Shown: piece after piece, positions 1-13,846 of the stretch
Layout of the letters: the number at the start of each line of letters is the position of its first letter
How positions within the stretch are numbered: position 1 is the stretch's first letter
NCBI RefSeq assembly: GCF_900129495.1
Contig: NZ_FQVX01000003.1
Location: forward strand, 1,054,001-1,118,000
Length of the DNA stretch: 64,000 nucleotides
From: Geodermatophilus nigrescens
GTDB lineage: Bacteria > Actinomycetota > Actinomycetes > Mycobacteriales > Geodermatophilaceae
Direction: 5' to 3'
Position numbers and translations under genes: made by a program
The notes under the pieces: generated by a model
Database searches by the model: none
What the model saw: the letters and a program-made list of their open reading frames with translations, nothing else
Told to the model about the DNA's origin: nothing

Positions 1-678
1 CGCCGGGTGGGTGTGGCCCTCGTCGCGCTGCCAGAACCGCCAGCGGGCCTGGTCGTCGCGGTCGCCGGCGAGGGTCCACGCGTCGGAGAAGTCGGCCCGC
101 AGCGCCGACAGCTCGGGCGCGTCCGGGGCGGCGTTGAGGTCGCCGACCACCACGCCGGTCTCCATCGAGTCGGTGTGCAGGTCGCGCAGCAGCTGCACCT
201 GCCGCGCCCGCTCCTCGGCCGACCGGGTGGTCAGGTGCGTGGTGGTCACCCACAGCGCGCCGCCGTCGAGCTCGACCAGCGTGCGCAGGGCGCTGCGCGG
301 CTCGCCGGTGCCCGGCAGCGGGTGCACGTCGCTGATCAGGATCGGCAGCCGCGACAGCAGCGCGTTGCCGTACTGGCGGCGCGGGGCGTCGCCCGGCCGC
401 TCCTCGTCGATCGCCGGGCCCCACGCCAGCTGCATGTCCAGCGCGCGGGACAGCAGCAGCGCCTGGTCGACGTCCTCGCTGCGGTCGCCGAAGTGCCGGT
501 CCACCTCCTGCAGGCAGATGACGTCGGCGTCGGCGGCGGCCAGCACCTTGGCCAGCCGCGGCAGGTCGTGCCGGCGGTCGTCGCCCACCCCGTGGTGGGT
601 GTTGAAGGTGACCAGCCGCACCGGGATGGGCGGCTGGTCGGGACCGGGGGCGGGCTTCACGCCGGAGGGGTCGGTCAC
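1..678 (-). CDS. Endonuclease/exonuclease/phosphatase family protein (3' end missing)
   Basis: The reverse strand encodes 226 residues and then leaves the window. Family motifs are visible: TFNTHHG with Asn26, CLQEVD with metal-binding Glu58, GNALLSR near 104-110, TTTHL near 145-149 and GDLN at 179-182. The C-terminal His motif would lie beyond position 1. There is no signal peptide, so it is probably cytoplasmic. The GTG at 678 lies 12 bp after the stop of the PhoD-like gene, which suggests one operon of two phosphoester hydrolases. The substrate cannot be told; DNA, a phospholipid head group or another phosphodiester are all possible. Confidence 0.85.
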   Translation of the reverse strand, partial: MTDPSGVKPAPGPDQPPIPVRLVTFNTHHGVGDDRRHDLPRLAKVLAAADADVICLQEVDRHFGDRSEDVDQALLLSRALDMQLAWGPAIDEERPGDAPRRQYGNALLSRLPILISDVHPLPGTGEPRSALRTLVELDGGALWVTTTHLTTRSAEERARQVQLLRDLHTDSMETGVVVGDLNAAPDAPELSALRADFSDAWTLAGDRDDQARWRFWQRDEGHTHPA

Positions 679-690
679 CCCGTCAGCCTG

Positions 691-2397
691 TCACCCCTGC
701 GCGGGCACCGTCGCCGGGACCGGGTCGGCCAGCGGCAGGTCGAGCACCTGCTGCAGGCACTCCTCGCCGTCGGGGCGGTGGTCGCTCACGTGCAGCACGA
801 AGCGCGCCTGCCGGCCCTCGAGCACCAGCTCGCCGACCTGGTTGCCGAAGAAGGGGCCCGCCGCCTTGGCCCACTCCACCGACGGCGGCCGCACCCGCGC
901 CGCCCGCGCGACCGCGGCGGTGAACCGCCGCGCCCACCGGCTCCAGCCGATCCGGAACCCGACGCGGATGGGGTGCGGCGCCTGGTTGTGCAGCGGGGAG
1001 ACGGTCAGCTGGTGCACCCGGCCGGTCAGCCCGCCGGGGGAGACGACCTCGGCGGCGTAGGCGTGGTGGACGTCGCCGGAGAGCACCAGCGCGGTCGCCG
1101 GGGCGCGGCCGTGCTCCCCGCGGGCGACGGCGAGCAGCGCGGCCGCGAGCCGGTCGAAGCTGTGCCCGAAGGCGGCCCAGTGCTCGAGGTCCGCGGCCTG
1201 GCGCACCGCCTCGGCGGCCTTCCCCCGCCAGCGGCCCTCGTGCCGGACGGCGACCGCCTCGTCCACCCGCTCGATCGAGTCGATGGCGTGGGGGAGCAGC
1301 CACGGCAGCGAGGTGCCGACCAGCAGGTGGTCGACGCCGTCGGCGACCGCCTGGCGCATCTGGTCCTCGATCCAGGCGAACTCGTCGTCGTCGACCATGC
1401 GGCGGCCCTGCTCGTCGAGGACCCGGCCGGCCCGGCTGTCGACCATGACCAGCCGCGCGTCGCCCCAGTGGCGCACGTAGCTCCAGCGCACCGTCCGAGG
1501 CTCGCGGTCGGCGGCGACGGCCATCTCGCGCAGCAGCGGCTCGGCGTCGGTGCCCTCGGGCAGGGCGAGCACCGCCTGCCAGGTGCGGTCGGCGGCGAGC
1601 TCGGCCGGGCTGAGGTTGCCCAGGTGCTGGTGCACCCAGTAGCTGACCAGCCCGCCGGTGATCCGCTCGGCCCACCAGTCGGTGGCCGTCACCTGCCGCC
1701 GCCACGCCGCCGAGGTGTTCCAGTCGTCGATCATCTCGTGGTCGTCGAAGACCATCGACGACGGGATCGTCGACAGCAGCCAGCGCACCTGCGGGTCCAT
1801 CCAGGACTCGGCGTACAGCCGCGTGTACTCCTCGCGGTCGCGCACCTGCGCGTCCTCGGGCACCGGCTCGCCGCGGTGCACGGTGAGCCAGGCGCGCGTG
1901 GCCGAGGTCAGCTCGTCGGCGTAGACCTGGTCGCCGAGCAGCACCAGCGCGTCGGGCCACTCCTCCTCGGGGAGGTCGGCCACCCGCTGGGCGTAGGCGT
2001 CGAGCGCGTCGGGCGGGATGCCCTCGCCGAGGTCGACGGTGCTCGGCGCGGCGTAGCGGCAGGAGCCGAAGGCCAGCCGGAACGGGCCGGGCCGGCCGGG
2101 GGTGCGGATCCGGCTGGGCGGGAACGGGGAGCTCTCCTCGGGCCACACCCGGACGCCGTCGGTGCCGTCGGCGGAGAGGCGGACCTCGTAGGGGGTGGTG
2201 CTGCCCGGCTCCAGCCCCTCGACGACGACGAGCGCGTACCAGTGGCCGCCCACGCGGAAGGTGCGCGCGGTGCGGCCGAGGACGTCGACGGTGCAGGGGC
2301 GGTCGGTCTCCACCCACACCGTGGCCGACACCGGGTCGACGTGGCGCAGCAGCGGCCCGAGCAGCAGGGCGGGGCTGTCTCCCGCGGGGAACGTCAC
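691..2397 (-). CDS. PhoD-like alkaline phosphatase family protein
   Basis: This is a 568-residue metallophosphatase of the PhoD family. An N-terminal beta-sandwich region (about 1-110) is followed by the metallophosphatase domain with FGSCRYA, LLGDQVYAD (near 150), FDDHEMIDDW (near 215) and SGDVHHAY (near 440), the usual metal ligands. No signal peptide or twin-arginine leader is visible at the GTG chosen (2397), unlike classic secreted PhoD, so a cytoplasmic location is likely. The frame is open upstream on this strand, but that part overlaps ftsY antisense and has no protein character. Family members hydrolyse phosphomono- or diesters. Confidence 0.88.
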   Translation of the reverse strand: MTFPAGDSPALLLGPLLRHVDPVSATVWVETDRPCTVDVLGRTARTFRVGGHWYALVVVEGLEPGSTTPYEVRLSADGTDGVRVWPEESSPFPPSRIRTPGRPGPFRLAFGSCRYAAPSTVDLGEGIPPDALDAYAQRVADLPEEEWPDALVLLGDQVYADELTSATRAWLTVHRGEPVPEDAQVRDREEYTRLYAESWMDPQVRWLLSTIPSSMVFDDHEMIDDWNTSAAWRRQVTATDWWAERITGGLVSYWVHQHLGNLSPAELAADRTWQAVLALPEGTDAEPLLREMAVAADREPRTVRWSYVRHWGDARLVMVDSRAGRVLDEQGRRMVDDDEFAWIEDQMRQAVADGVDHLLVGTSLPWLLPHAIDSIERVDEAVAVRHEGRWRGKAAEAVRQAADLEHWAAFGHSFDRLAAALLAVARGEHGRAPATALVLSGDVHHAYAAEVVSPGGLTGRVHQLTVSPLHNQAPHPIRVGFRIGWSRWARRFTAAVARAARVRPPSVEWAKAAGPFFGNQVGELVLEGRQARFVLHVSDHRPDGEECLQQVLDLPLADPVPATVPAQG

Positions 2398-2469
2398 GCC
2401 GCCCAGCGTGCTCCACGCACCCGGGTTCCGCCCAGAGCCCGCCGTGCGGCGGCTGGGAGACTGGGCGGC

Positions 2470-3702
2470 ATGGAGTTCGTGCTGATCGCGATCGCGATCG
2501 TCCTCGTGGCCCTGGTCGCCGGGGTGGGCCTGCTGGTCGGCCGGGGCCGCCGCACCACCCGGCTCGACGACGACGCCGTCGCGGGCACGACGCTCACCCG
2601 CCCGCGGCCGCCCGCCGCGCCGCCGGCGCCCCCGGAGGACCGCCCGGCCGGGGCCACGGCGTCCGGGCTGGGCCTCGCGCCGGCCGAGCCCGACGCCGTC
2701 GCGCCCGAGGCGCCGCCCACGGTCGACCTGCCGCCCGCCGTCCCGGAGCCGGGCCTCGTCTTCGAGACCCCGCCGCCGTCGGCCGGCCGGCTGGTGAGGC
2801 TGCGCTCGCGGCTGGCCCGCTCGCAGTCCTCCCTCGGCCGCGGCCTGCTCACCGTGCTCGCCCGCGAGCGGCTCACCGAGGACGACTGGGAGGAGGTCGA
2901 GGAGACCCTCCTGGCCGCCGACGTCGGCGTCGCCGCGACCACCCAGATCGTCGAGCGGCTGCGCACCCAGTCGATGGTGCTGGCCACCGCGACCCCGGCC
3001 GACCTGCGCGCGCTGCTGGTCCGCGAGCTCACCGCCGTCCTCGGCCCCGACCTCGACCGCACGCTCGGCACCGACCGCCGCGAGGGCCGCCCCGGGGTGC
3101 TCCTCGTGGTCGGGGTCAACGGCGCCGGCAAGACGACGACGGTCGGCAAGATCGCCCGCGTGCTCGTCGGCGACGGCCGCAGCGTCGTCCTGGGCGCCGC
3201 CGACACCTTCCGCGCCGCGGCCGCCGACCAGCTCGAGACCTGGGGCGAGCGCGTGGGCGTGATGACCGTGCGCGGCCGCGAGGGCGCCGACCCGGCGTCG
3301 GTGGCGTTCGAGGCGGCGCGCACCGGCGTGGAGGCCGAGGTCGACACCGTCGTCGTCGACACCGCCGGCCGGTTGCACACCAAGTCCGGGCTCATGGACG
3401 AGCTCGGCAAGATCAAGCGGGTCGTGGAGAAGGTCAGCCCCGTCACCGAGACGCTGCTGGTCCTCGACGCCACCACCGGCCAGAACGGCATCGTGCAGGC
3501 GCGGGTGTTCACGCAGGCCGTCGACGTCACCGGCGTCGTGCTCACCAAGCTCGACGGCACCGCGAAGGGCGGCATCGTCGTCTCCGTGCAGCGCGAGCTC
3601 GGCATCCCGGTGAAGCTCATCGGGCTGGGCGAGGGCGCCGACGACCTCGCGCCGTTCGAGCCGGAGGCCTTCGCCGAGGGCCTCGTCGGAGGCGCCGACT
3701 GA
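2470..3702 (+). CDS. ftsY: Signal recognition particle receptor FtsY
   Basis: The 410-residue SRP receptor GTPase docks SRP-ribosome complexes at the membrane. A single N-terminal membrane helix (residues 3-24) is followed by a Pro/Ala-rich acidic linker to about residue 105, as in actinobacterial FtsY. The NG domain then shows GVNGAGKTTT (G1, near 214), DTFRAAA, DTAGRLHTK (near 297), TKLDGTAKGG (near 358) and the GLGEG closing loop. The open frame runs far upstream, but the ATG at 2470 is where the membrane helix begins. It is divergent from the phosphatase gene and converges with cbiO at a 13-bp gap. Confidence 0.97.
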   Translation: MEFVLIAIAIVLVALVAGVGLLVGRGRRTTRLDDDAVAGTTLTRPRPPAAPPAPPEDRPAGATASGLGLAPAEPDAVAPEAPPTVDLPPAVPEPGLVFETPPPSAGRLVRLRSRLARSQSSLGRGLLTVLARERLTEDDWEEVEETLLAADVGVAATTQIVERLRTQSMVLATATPADLRALLVRELTAVLGPDLDRTLGTDRREGRPGVLLVVGVNGAGKTTTVGKIARVLVGDGRSVVLGAADTFRAAAADQLETWGERVGVMTVRGREGADPASVAFEAARTGVEAEVDTVVVDTAGRLHTKSGLMDELGKIKRVVEKVSPVTETLLVLDATTGQNGIVQARVFTQAVDVTGVVLTKLDGTAKGGIVVSVQRELGIPVKLIGLGEGADDLAPFEPEAFAEGLVGGAD

Positions 3703-3715
3703 GGCCGCCGCGGGC

Positions 3716-4455
<740 letters not shown>

Positions 4456-4459
<4 letters not shown>

Positions 4460-5235
4460 GCCCCGAGCATCCCCGCCGCCAGCAGGGCCGCCGCCGACAG
4501 GGGGAGCGCCAGCCCGGTCAGCCAGGTGCGCGCGGGCACGGCGAGGGCGGGCCCGGCGGGCAGCCGGCCGTCCCCGCCGCGGGACAGCATCGCGAGGTGC
4601 ACCCGCTCGCCGCGCTCGTAGGACCGCACGAACAGCGCCCCCGCGGTGCCGGCGACGACCTTCAGCGCGCCGGGGCCGCGGCCGCGGAAGCCGCGGGACT
4701 CCCGCGCCACCCGCATGCGGCGCAGCTCGCCGGCCACGACGTCGGCGTAGCGGACCATGAACGACAGGATCTGCACGAGCACCGCCGGCAGCCGCAGCCG
4801 CTGCATCCCGCGGACCAGGTCCTGCGGCGTGGTGGTGGCGGCGAGCACCGTGGCCGCGAGCACCGACAGCGTCGCCTTGGCCAGCAGGCCGCCCGCGGCG
4901 AGCAGCCCGCTCTCCGACAGCGACAGCCCGAGGACCTCCACGCGCGGGCCGCGGGCGACGACCGGCAGCAGCAGCGCGAACACGACGAACGGCAGCTCCA
5001 CCGCCAGGCCGCGCAGCAGCCGGCCGGCCGGGACGCGGGCCAGCGCCGCGGCGCCGAGCACCAGGACGGCGTACCCGGCGTAGGCCGGCGCCCAGGCCGC
5101 CCGCACCGGCGTGGCCACCACGACCAGCGCGAACGCGACGACGGCGACCAGCGCCACGTGCGCCGGCAGCCGGTGGACGACGGTGTCGCGCGCGACGTAG
5201 GCCGAGCCGAGCGGGCCGCCGTGCCCGGCGCCCAC
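4456..5235 (-). CDS. cbiQ: Nickel/cobalt ECF transporter transmembrane T component (CbiQ/NikQ)
   Basis: This 259-residue membrane protein has an N-terminal block of hydrophobic helices and a cytoplasmic region that couples to the ATPase. The two Arg-containing coupling helices are visible in the ARESRGF and RSYERGERV segments. The open frame extends 71 codons further upstream but there is arginine-rich nonsense. The GTG at 5235 starts three bases after the TGA of the preceding gene and yields a normal CbiQ N-terminus. Its stop overlaps the cbiO start by four bases. Confidence 0.9.
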
Positions 5236-5237
5236 GC

Positions 5238-5590
5238 TCAGTCCCGGTCGGCGGTGCCGGTGCGGCGGCGCAGCACCAGCGTGAGGCCGCCGGCGAGCAC
5301 GAGGGTGACCGCGACGCCGATGACGCCGGCCAGCCCGCCCGACAGCCGGCCGTCGTCGACGCCCTCGACGCCGTAGTCGGCCAGCGGGGAGCCGGCGACG
5401 GCGCTGTCGCGGGCCGTGTCGGCGAAGCCGCTCTCGCCGGCGGCCCACTCCAGCCCGTCGGGGTGCGCGCTCGCGTAGTAGCTGACGAACCCGGCGACCA
5501 GCAGGGTGACCACGAGCCCGGCGATCCAGAACGCGCGGCGGCTCCTCGTCGCGCTGCCGCTCGTCGCGGTGCCGCTCGTCGCGGTGCCGC

Positions 5591-5594
<4 letters not shown>
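5238..5594 (-). CDS. PDGLE domain protein, CbiN-like component of the Ni/Co importer
   Basis: A 118-residue protein with two membrane helices (about 22-42 and 88-110) around an extracytoplasmic loop that begins AHPDGLEW, the motif defining the PDGLE domain. In ECF metal importers this domain stands in for CbiN/NikN, the small accessory subunit needed with CbiM/NikM. The N-terminus carries a short GTATSGTATSG repeat. It starts at ATG 5594 in an ATGA overlap with the cbiM stop, so coupled translation is likely. Confidence 0.85.
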
Positions 5595-8301
<2,707 letters not shown>

Positions 8302-8326
8302 CCCGGGACTGACCCCGGAGCACGTC

Positions 8327-8369
8327 GCGTCGGCCGGGGTGGTGGGGAGACCACCGCCCCGGCCGACGC
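8327..8369 (+). terminator. Strong hairpin between glnK and glnD
   Basis: Two 19-base arms (8327-8345 and 8351-8369) pair completely except for one G-U, around a GGAGA loop. No T-run follows, as is usual in high-GC actinobacteria. It may terminate or attenuate before glnD. Confidence 0.7.
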
Positions 8370-8400
8370 CGTTCCCGCACCGCTGACCGAGGGGGAGACC

Positions 8401-10767
8401 GTGCCGGACCTGGCCTCGCTGCCCGACCTGCCCCGCGCCGGGCGGGTGCAGCTGCTCGACGCGTGGCTCGGCGACCTGCTCGCCGACGCCGTGGCCGGCA
8501 CCCCGCCGCCGCGGCAGGGCCGGGGCGCACCGGCCCCGCGCACCGGCACCGACGGCGTCGCGCTCGTCGCCGTCGGCAGTCTCGGCCGGCGCGAGCCCCC
8601 GCCGCACGCCGACCTCGACCTGGTGCTCGTCCACGACGGCCGGCCCGAGGTCGCCGCGCTCGCCGACGCCGTCTGGTACCCGATCTGGGACGCCGGCGTC
8701 CGGCTCGACCACTCGGTGCGCTCGGTCGCCGAGGCCGTCTCGGTCGCCTCCACAGACGTCAAGGCCGGCCTCGGGCTGCTCGACGCGCGGCTGGTCGCCG
8801 GCGACGCCGGGCTGGCCGCCGCGCTGCGCACCGCCACGCTCGCCAGCTGGCGCCAGTCGGCGTCGCGGCTGCTGCCCCAGCTGCGCGACCTGCGCCGCGG
8901 CCGGGCCCGCCAGGTCGGCGAGCTGGCGTTCCTGCTCGAGCCCGACCTCAAGGAGGCCTACGGCGGCCTGCGCGAGGGCCAGGTGCTGCGCGCGGTCGCC
9001 GCCGCCCAGCTCGGCGACGAGCCCTCCGCGGAGGCCGAGGCCGCCTACGCCTTCCTGCTCGACGTGCGCGACGAGCTGCGCCGCCGTGCCGGCCGGCCCA
9101 CCGACGTCCTGGTCCGCCAGGAGCAGCGGCCGGTCGCGGCGGCCCTCGGCCTGCCCGACGAGGACGTGCTGCTGCGCGAGGTCAGCCTCGCCGGCCGGCG
9201 GCTGGCCTTCGTCGCCGACGACACCTGGCGGCGCGTGGACGCCGCCCTGGTCCGCCGCCCGCGCGCCCGCTACCGCCGGGTGCGCCGCGAGCCGCTGGCC
9301 GAGGGCGTCGTCCGGCAGGGGGACGAGGTGGTGCTGGCCCGCGACGCCCGCCCCGCCACCGACCCGGGCCTGGTGCTGCGCGGCGCGGCCGCCGCCGCCC
9401 GCGAGGACCTGCTGCTGTCGCCCTACACGCTCAAGGTGCTCGCGGTGCACGCGCCGCCGCTGCCGGAGCCCTGGCCCGCGGAGGTCCGCTGGTCGTTCCT
9501 GCGGCTGCTGGCCAGCGGCCGCTCCGCCGTCCCGGTCATCGAGCAGCTGGACCAGGAGGGCCTGCTCACCCGCCTGCTGCCGGAGTGGGAGCGGGTGCGC
9601 TCGCTGCCGCAGCGCCACCCGTGGCACCGGTTCACCGTCGACCGGCACCTGGTCGAGGCCGCCGCGGCCGCCGCCGAGCTCACCCGCGACGTCGACCGGC
9701 CCGACCTGCTGCTGGTCGCCTCACTGCTGCACGACGTCGGCAAGGGCTGGCCCGGCGACCACAGCGTCGTCGGGGAGCCGATCGCCGCCGGCATCGCGGC
9801 GCGGATGGGCTTCACCCCGGCCGACGTCGCCACCGTGGGCACCCTCGTGCGCCACCACCTGCTGCTGCCCGACACCGCCACCCGCCGCGACATCGACGAC
9901 CCGGCCACCATCGAGCGGGTCGCCGACACCATCGGCCGCGACGCGCAGGTGCTGCAGCTGCTGCACGCCGTGGCGCAGGCCGACGGCGCGGCCACCAGCA
10001 CCTCGGCCTGGTCGCCGTGGAAGGCGCACCTGGTCGCCCACCTCGTCGCGCGGGTGCAGGCGCACCTCGGCGGCACGCCGGTCGAGGGGCCGGAGCCCGT
10101 GCTGCACCCCACCGAGCCGAGCGTGACCAGCCCGGGGGAGGGCGCGGTGACCGTCGGCGTGGAGGACGTCGCCGACGGCCAGCAGGTGACCATCGGCGCC
10201 CCCGACGAGCAGGGCCTGTTCAGCCGGCTGGCCGGGGTGCTCGCCCTCAACCAGCTCGACGTGCGCGCCGCGAAGGTCAACGTGGCGGGCGGCCGGGCCA
10301 CCGCGGTGTTCGCCGTCCGCCCCCGGTTCGGGCGGGCGCCGCAGCCGGCGATCCTCGCCGACGCCGTCCGGGCCGCCCTCGAGGGCACGCTGCCGCTGGC
10401 CGACCGGCTGCGGCAGCGCGAGGCCGACTACCGGCAGGACGCCGCCCGCTCCGCGCCGCCGCGGGTCTCCTGGCACGACTCGGAGGTCAGCGGGGAGGCC
10501 ACGAGCATCGTCGAGGTGCGCGCCGGCGACCGGGCGGGCCTGCTCTACCGGCTCACCGCCGCGCTGGGCGCCGAGGGCCTCGACGTCACCTCCGCGCGGA
10601 TCGAGACGCTCGGGGCCGACGCCGCCGACTACTTCTACGTGAGCAACCCCGCCGGCTGCCCGATCGACGCCGCGCAGCGCGGGCGGGTGGAGGCGGCGCT
10701 GGTGGCCGCCGCGCGGGGTGCGGTGCCCGACCCGGCGCACAGCGGGGGAGGGGACACGCCGCGCTGA
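8401..10767 (+). CDS. glnD: [Protein-PII] uridylyl/adenylyltransferase GlnD
   Basis: The 788-residue bifunctional enzyme adds and removes a nucleotide on PII according to glutamine level. The nucleotidyltransferase domain (about 20-230) has GSLGRREPPPHADLDLVLV with the catalytic Asp pair. An HD domain follows, with LLHDVGKGWPGDHS near 440-455. Two C-terminal ACT glutamine-sensing domains lie at about 580-660 and 700-775. It begins at GTG 8401 behind GAGGGGGAGA. In actinobacteria the enzyme is expected to adenylylate rather than uridylylate GlnK. Confidence 0.96.
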   Translation: MPDLASLPDLPRAGRVQLLDAWLGDLLADAVAGTPPPRQGRGAPAPRTGTDGVALVAVGSLGRREPPPHADLDLVLVHDGRPEVAALADAVWYPIWDAGVRLDHSVRSVAEAVSVASTDVKAGLGLLDARLVAGDAGLAAALRTATLASWRQSASRLLPQLRDLRRGRARQVGELAFLLEPDLKEAYGGLREGQVLRAVAAAQLGDEPSAEAEAAYAFLLDVRDELRRRAGRPTDVLVRQEQRPVAAALGLPDEDVLLREVSLAGRRLAFVADDTWRRVDAALVRRPRARYRRVRREPLAEGVVRQGDEVVLARDARPATDPGLVLRGAAAAAREDLLLSPYTLKVLAVHAPPLPEPWPAEVRWSFLRLLASGRSAVPVIEQLDQEGLLTRLLPEWERVRSLPQRHPWHRFTVDRHLVEAAAAAAELTRDVDRPDLLLVASLLHDVGKGWPGDHSVVGEPIAAGIAARMGFTPADVATVGTLVRHHLLLPDTATRRDIDDPATIERVADTIGRDAQVLQLLHAVAQADGAATSTSAWSPWKAHLVAHLVARVQAHLGGTPVEGPEPVLHPTEPSVTSPGEGAVTVGVEDVADGQQVTIGAPDEQGLFSRLAGVLALNQLDVRAAKVNVAGGRATAVFAVRPRFGRAPQPAILADAVRAALEGTLPLADRLRQREADYRQDAARSAPPRVSWHDSEVSGEATSIVEVRAGDRAGLLYRLTAALGAEGLDVTSARIETLGADAADYFYVSNPAGCPIDAAQRGRVEAALVAAARGAVPDPAHSGGGDTPR

Positions 10768-10853
10768 ATCCGCGGGACTGTCGGTGGCCCGTGCGACCGT
10801 CGCGGCAGATGCGGGACGGACCGGTCCCGCCACCGACGGCGAGGGGAGTCCCC

Positions 10854-11042
10854 GTGCGGTCCCAGACCTGGCCCTGCCCCACCTGCGGCGAGGACACCGT
10901 GTTCGAGCAGCCCGGGTGTGCCGACGGGCACACCGCCGACGGCGGCGAGTGCCCCGAGTGGGCGTGCACCGACTGCGGCACCGCCTTCCTGCTCGGCGGC
11001 CTCGACGTCGTGGTCGAGGCGGCGGTGCGCCGCGCGGCCTGA
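10854..11042 (+). CDS. Small zinc-ribbon protein
   Basis: A 62-residue protein with CPTC at 8-11, Cys22, His26, Cys33 and CTDC at 38-41, a pattern that suggests one or two zinc-binding knuckles, then a hydrophobic, mildly amphipathic C-terminus. GTG 10854 is preceded by GAGGGGA. An in-frame ATG at 10809 would add 15 residues of no evident merit. It lies between glnD and ffh. No function is recognised; it could be a small regulatory or metallochaperone-like protein. Confidence 0.72.
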   Translation: MRSQTWPCPTCGEDTVFEQPGCADGHTADGGECPEWACTDCGTAFLLGGLDVVVEAAVRRAA

Positions 11043-11145
11043 GCGCCCGCACGGCCGGGGCGGGACCGCCCGGGTCGATACGCTGGAGTCAGGAGGCGCG
11101 GCCCGTCGGGGCCACGACAGCGCCCGTGACTGCTGAGGACTGCTC

Positions 11146-12710
<1,565 letters not shown>

Positions 12711-12714
<4 letters not shown>

Positions 12715-13793
12715 GCGCGCCCGCGCTGCACCTCTCCGGCGTCGTCCTCCCCGAGGGCGCGCACCGGGACCTGTGGGTGCGCGACGGCCGGCTCACGTCC
12801 GACCCGGTGCCCGGTGCGGAGACCGTCTCCCGCGGCGGCTGGCTGCTGCCCGGCCTGGTCGACGCGCACTGCCACGTCGGCATCGGCCGCGGCGGCGTGC
12901 ACGTCGAGGACCTCGCCGGGCTGCGCGAGCAGGCCGTGGCCGAGCGCGACGCCGGCGTGCTGGCGCTGCGCGACTGCGGCTCGCCGGTCGACACCCGGGC
13001 CCTCGACGACGAGCCCGACCTGCCGACGATCATCCGGGCCGGCCGGCACCTGGCCCGCACCCGCCGCTACATCCCGGGGCTGGCCGTCGAGCTGGAGCCC
13101 GAGGACCTCGTCGCGCAGGTGCGCGAGCAGGCCCGCCGGGGCGACGGCTGGGTGAAGCTCGTCGGCGACTGGATCGACCGCTCGGTGGGCGACCTCGCGC
13201 CGGAGTGGCCGGCCGACGTCGTCGCCGCCGCGATCGCCGCGGCCCACGAGGAGGGCGCGCGGGTCACCGCGCACACGTTCGGCACCGACGCGCTGCCCGA
13301 CCTGGTCCGCGCGGGCATCGACTGCGTCGAGCACGGCACCGGGCTGACCGAGGACCTCGTGGCCGAGATGGCCGCCCGCGGCACCGCCGTCGTCCCCACG
13401 CTGGTCAACGTGGAGAACTTCCCCGGCTTCGCCGCGGCGGGGGAGAAGCGGTTCCCGGCGTACGCGAGCACCATGCGGCGGCTGTACGCGGGCTCGGGCG
13501 CCGTCGTGCGCGCCGCCCACGAGGCCGGCGTGCCGGTGTTCGCCGGCACCGACGCCGGCGGCGGCATCGAGCACGGCCGGATCGCCGACGAGGTGCGGGC
13601 GCTGTGCGAGGCGGGGCTCCCGGCCGAGGCGGCGCTGGGCGCGGCGTCGTGGGCGGCCCGCGCGTGGCTCGGGCTGCCCGGCATCGAGGAGGGCGCGCCG
13701 GCCGACGTCGTCGTCTACGACACCGACCCGCGCGTCGACCTGCACACCCTCACCCGGCCGGTGCTGCGGCTGCTGCGCGGCCGCGTAGTCTGA
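12711..13793 (+). CDS. Amidohydrolase family protein
   Basis: A 360-residue metal-dependent hydrolase with the TIM-barrel pattern: HCH at 53-55 after the PGLVDAH strand, a Lys in GWVKLVGDW as candidate carboxylated ligand, AHTFG, EHGTGL and [11 protein letters not shown] with the catalytic Asp. Its GTGA overlap with ffh implies coupled expression. Mycobacteria also keep an amidohydrolase directly after ffh. The substrate is unknown; imidazolonepropionase, prolidase or cytosine-deaminase type chemistry are all compatible. Confidence 0.9.
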
Positions 13794-13846
13794 CGCCTCC
13801 CGACGCTGCCGGGAAACCGCTTCGCCGGTGCTGGGACACTGCTCCC

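Noticed and set aside
7-2469. Upstream continuation of the ftsY frame
   Set aside because: It is antisense to the EEP and PhoD-like genes and is Pro/Arg/Gly-rich; ftsY begins at its membrane helix at 2470.
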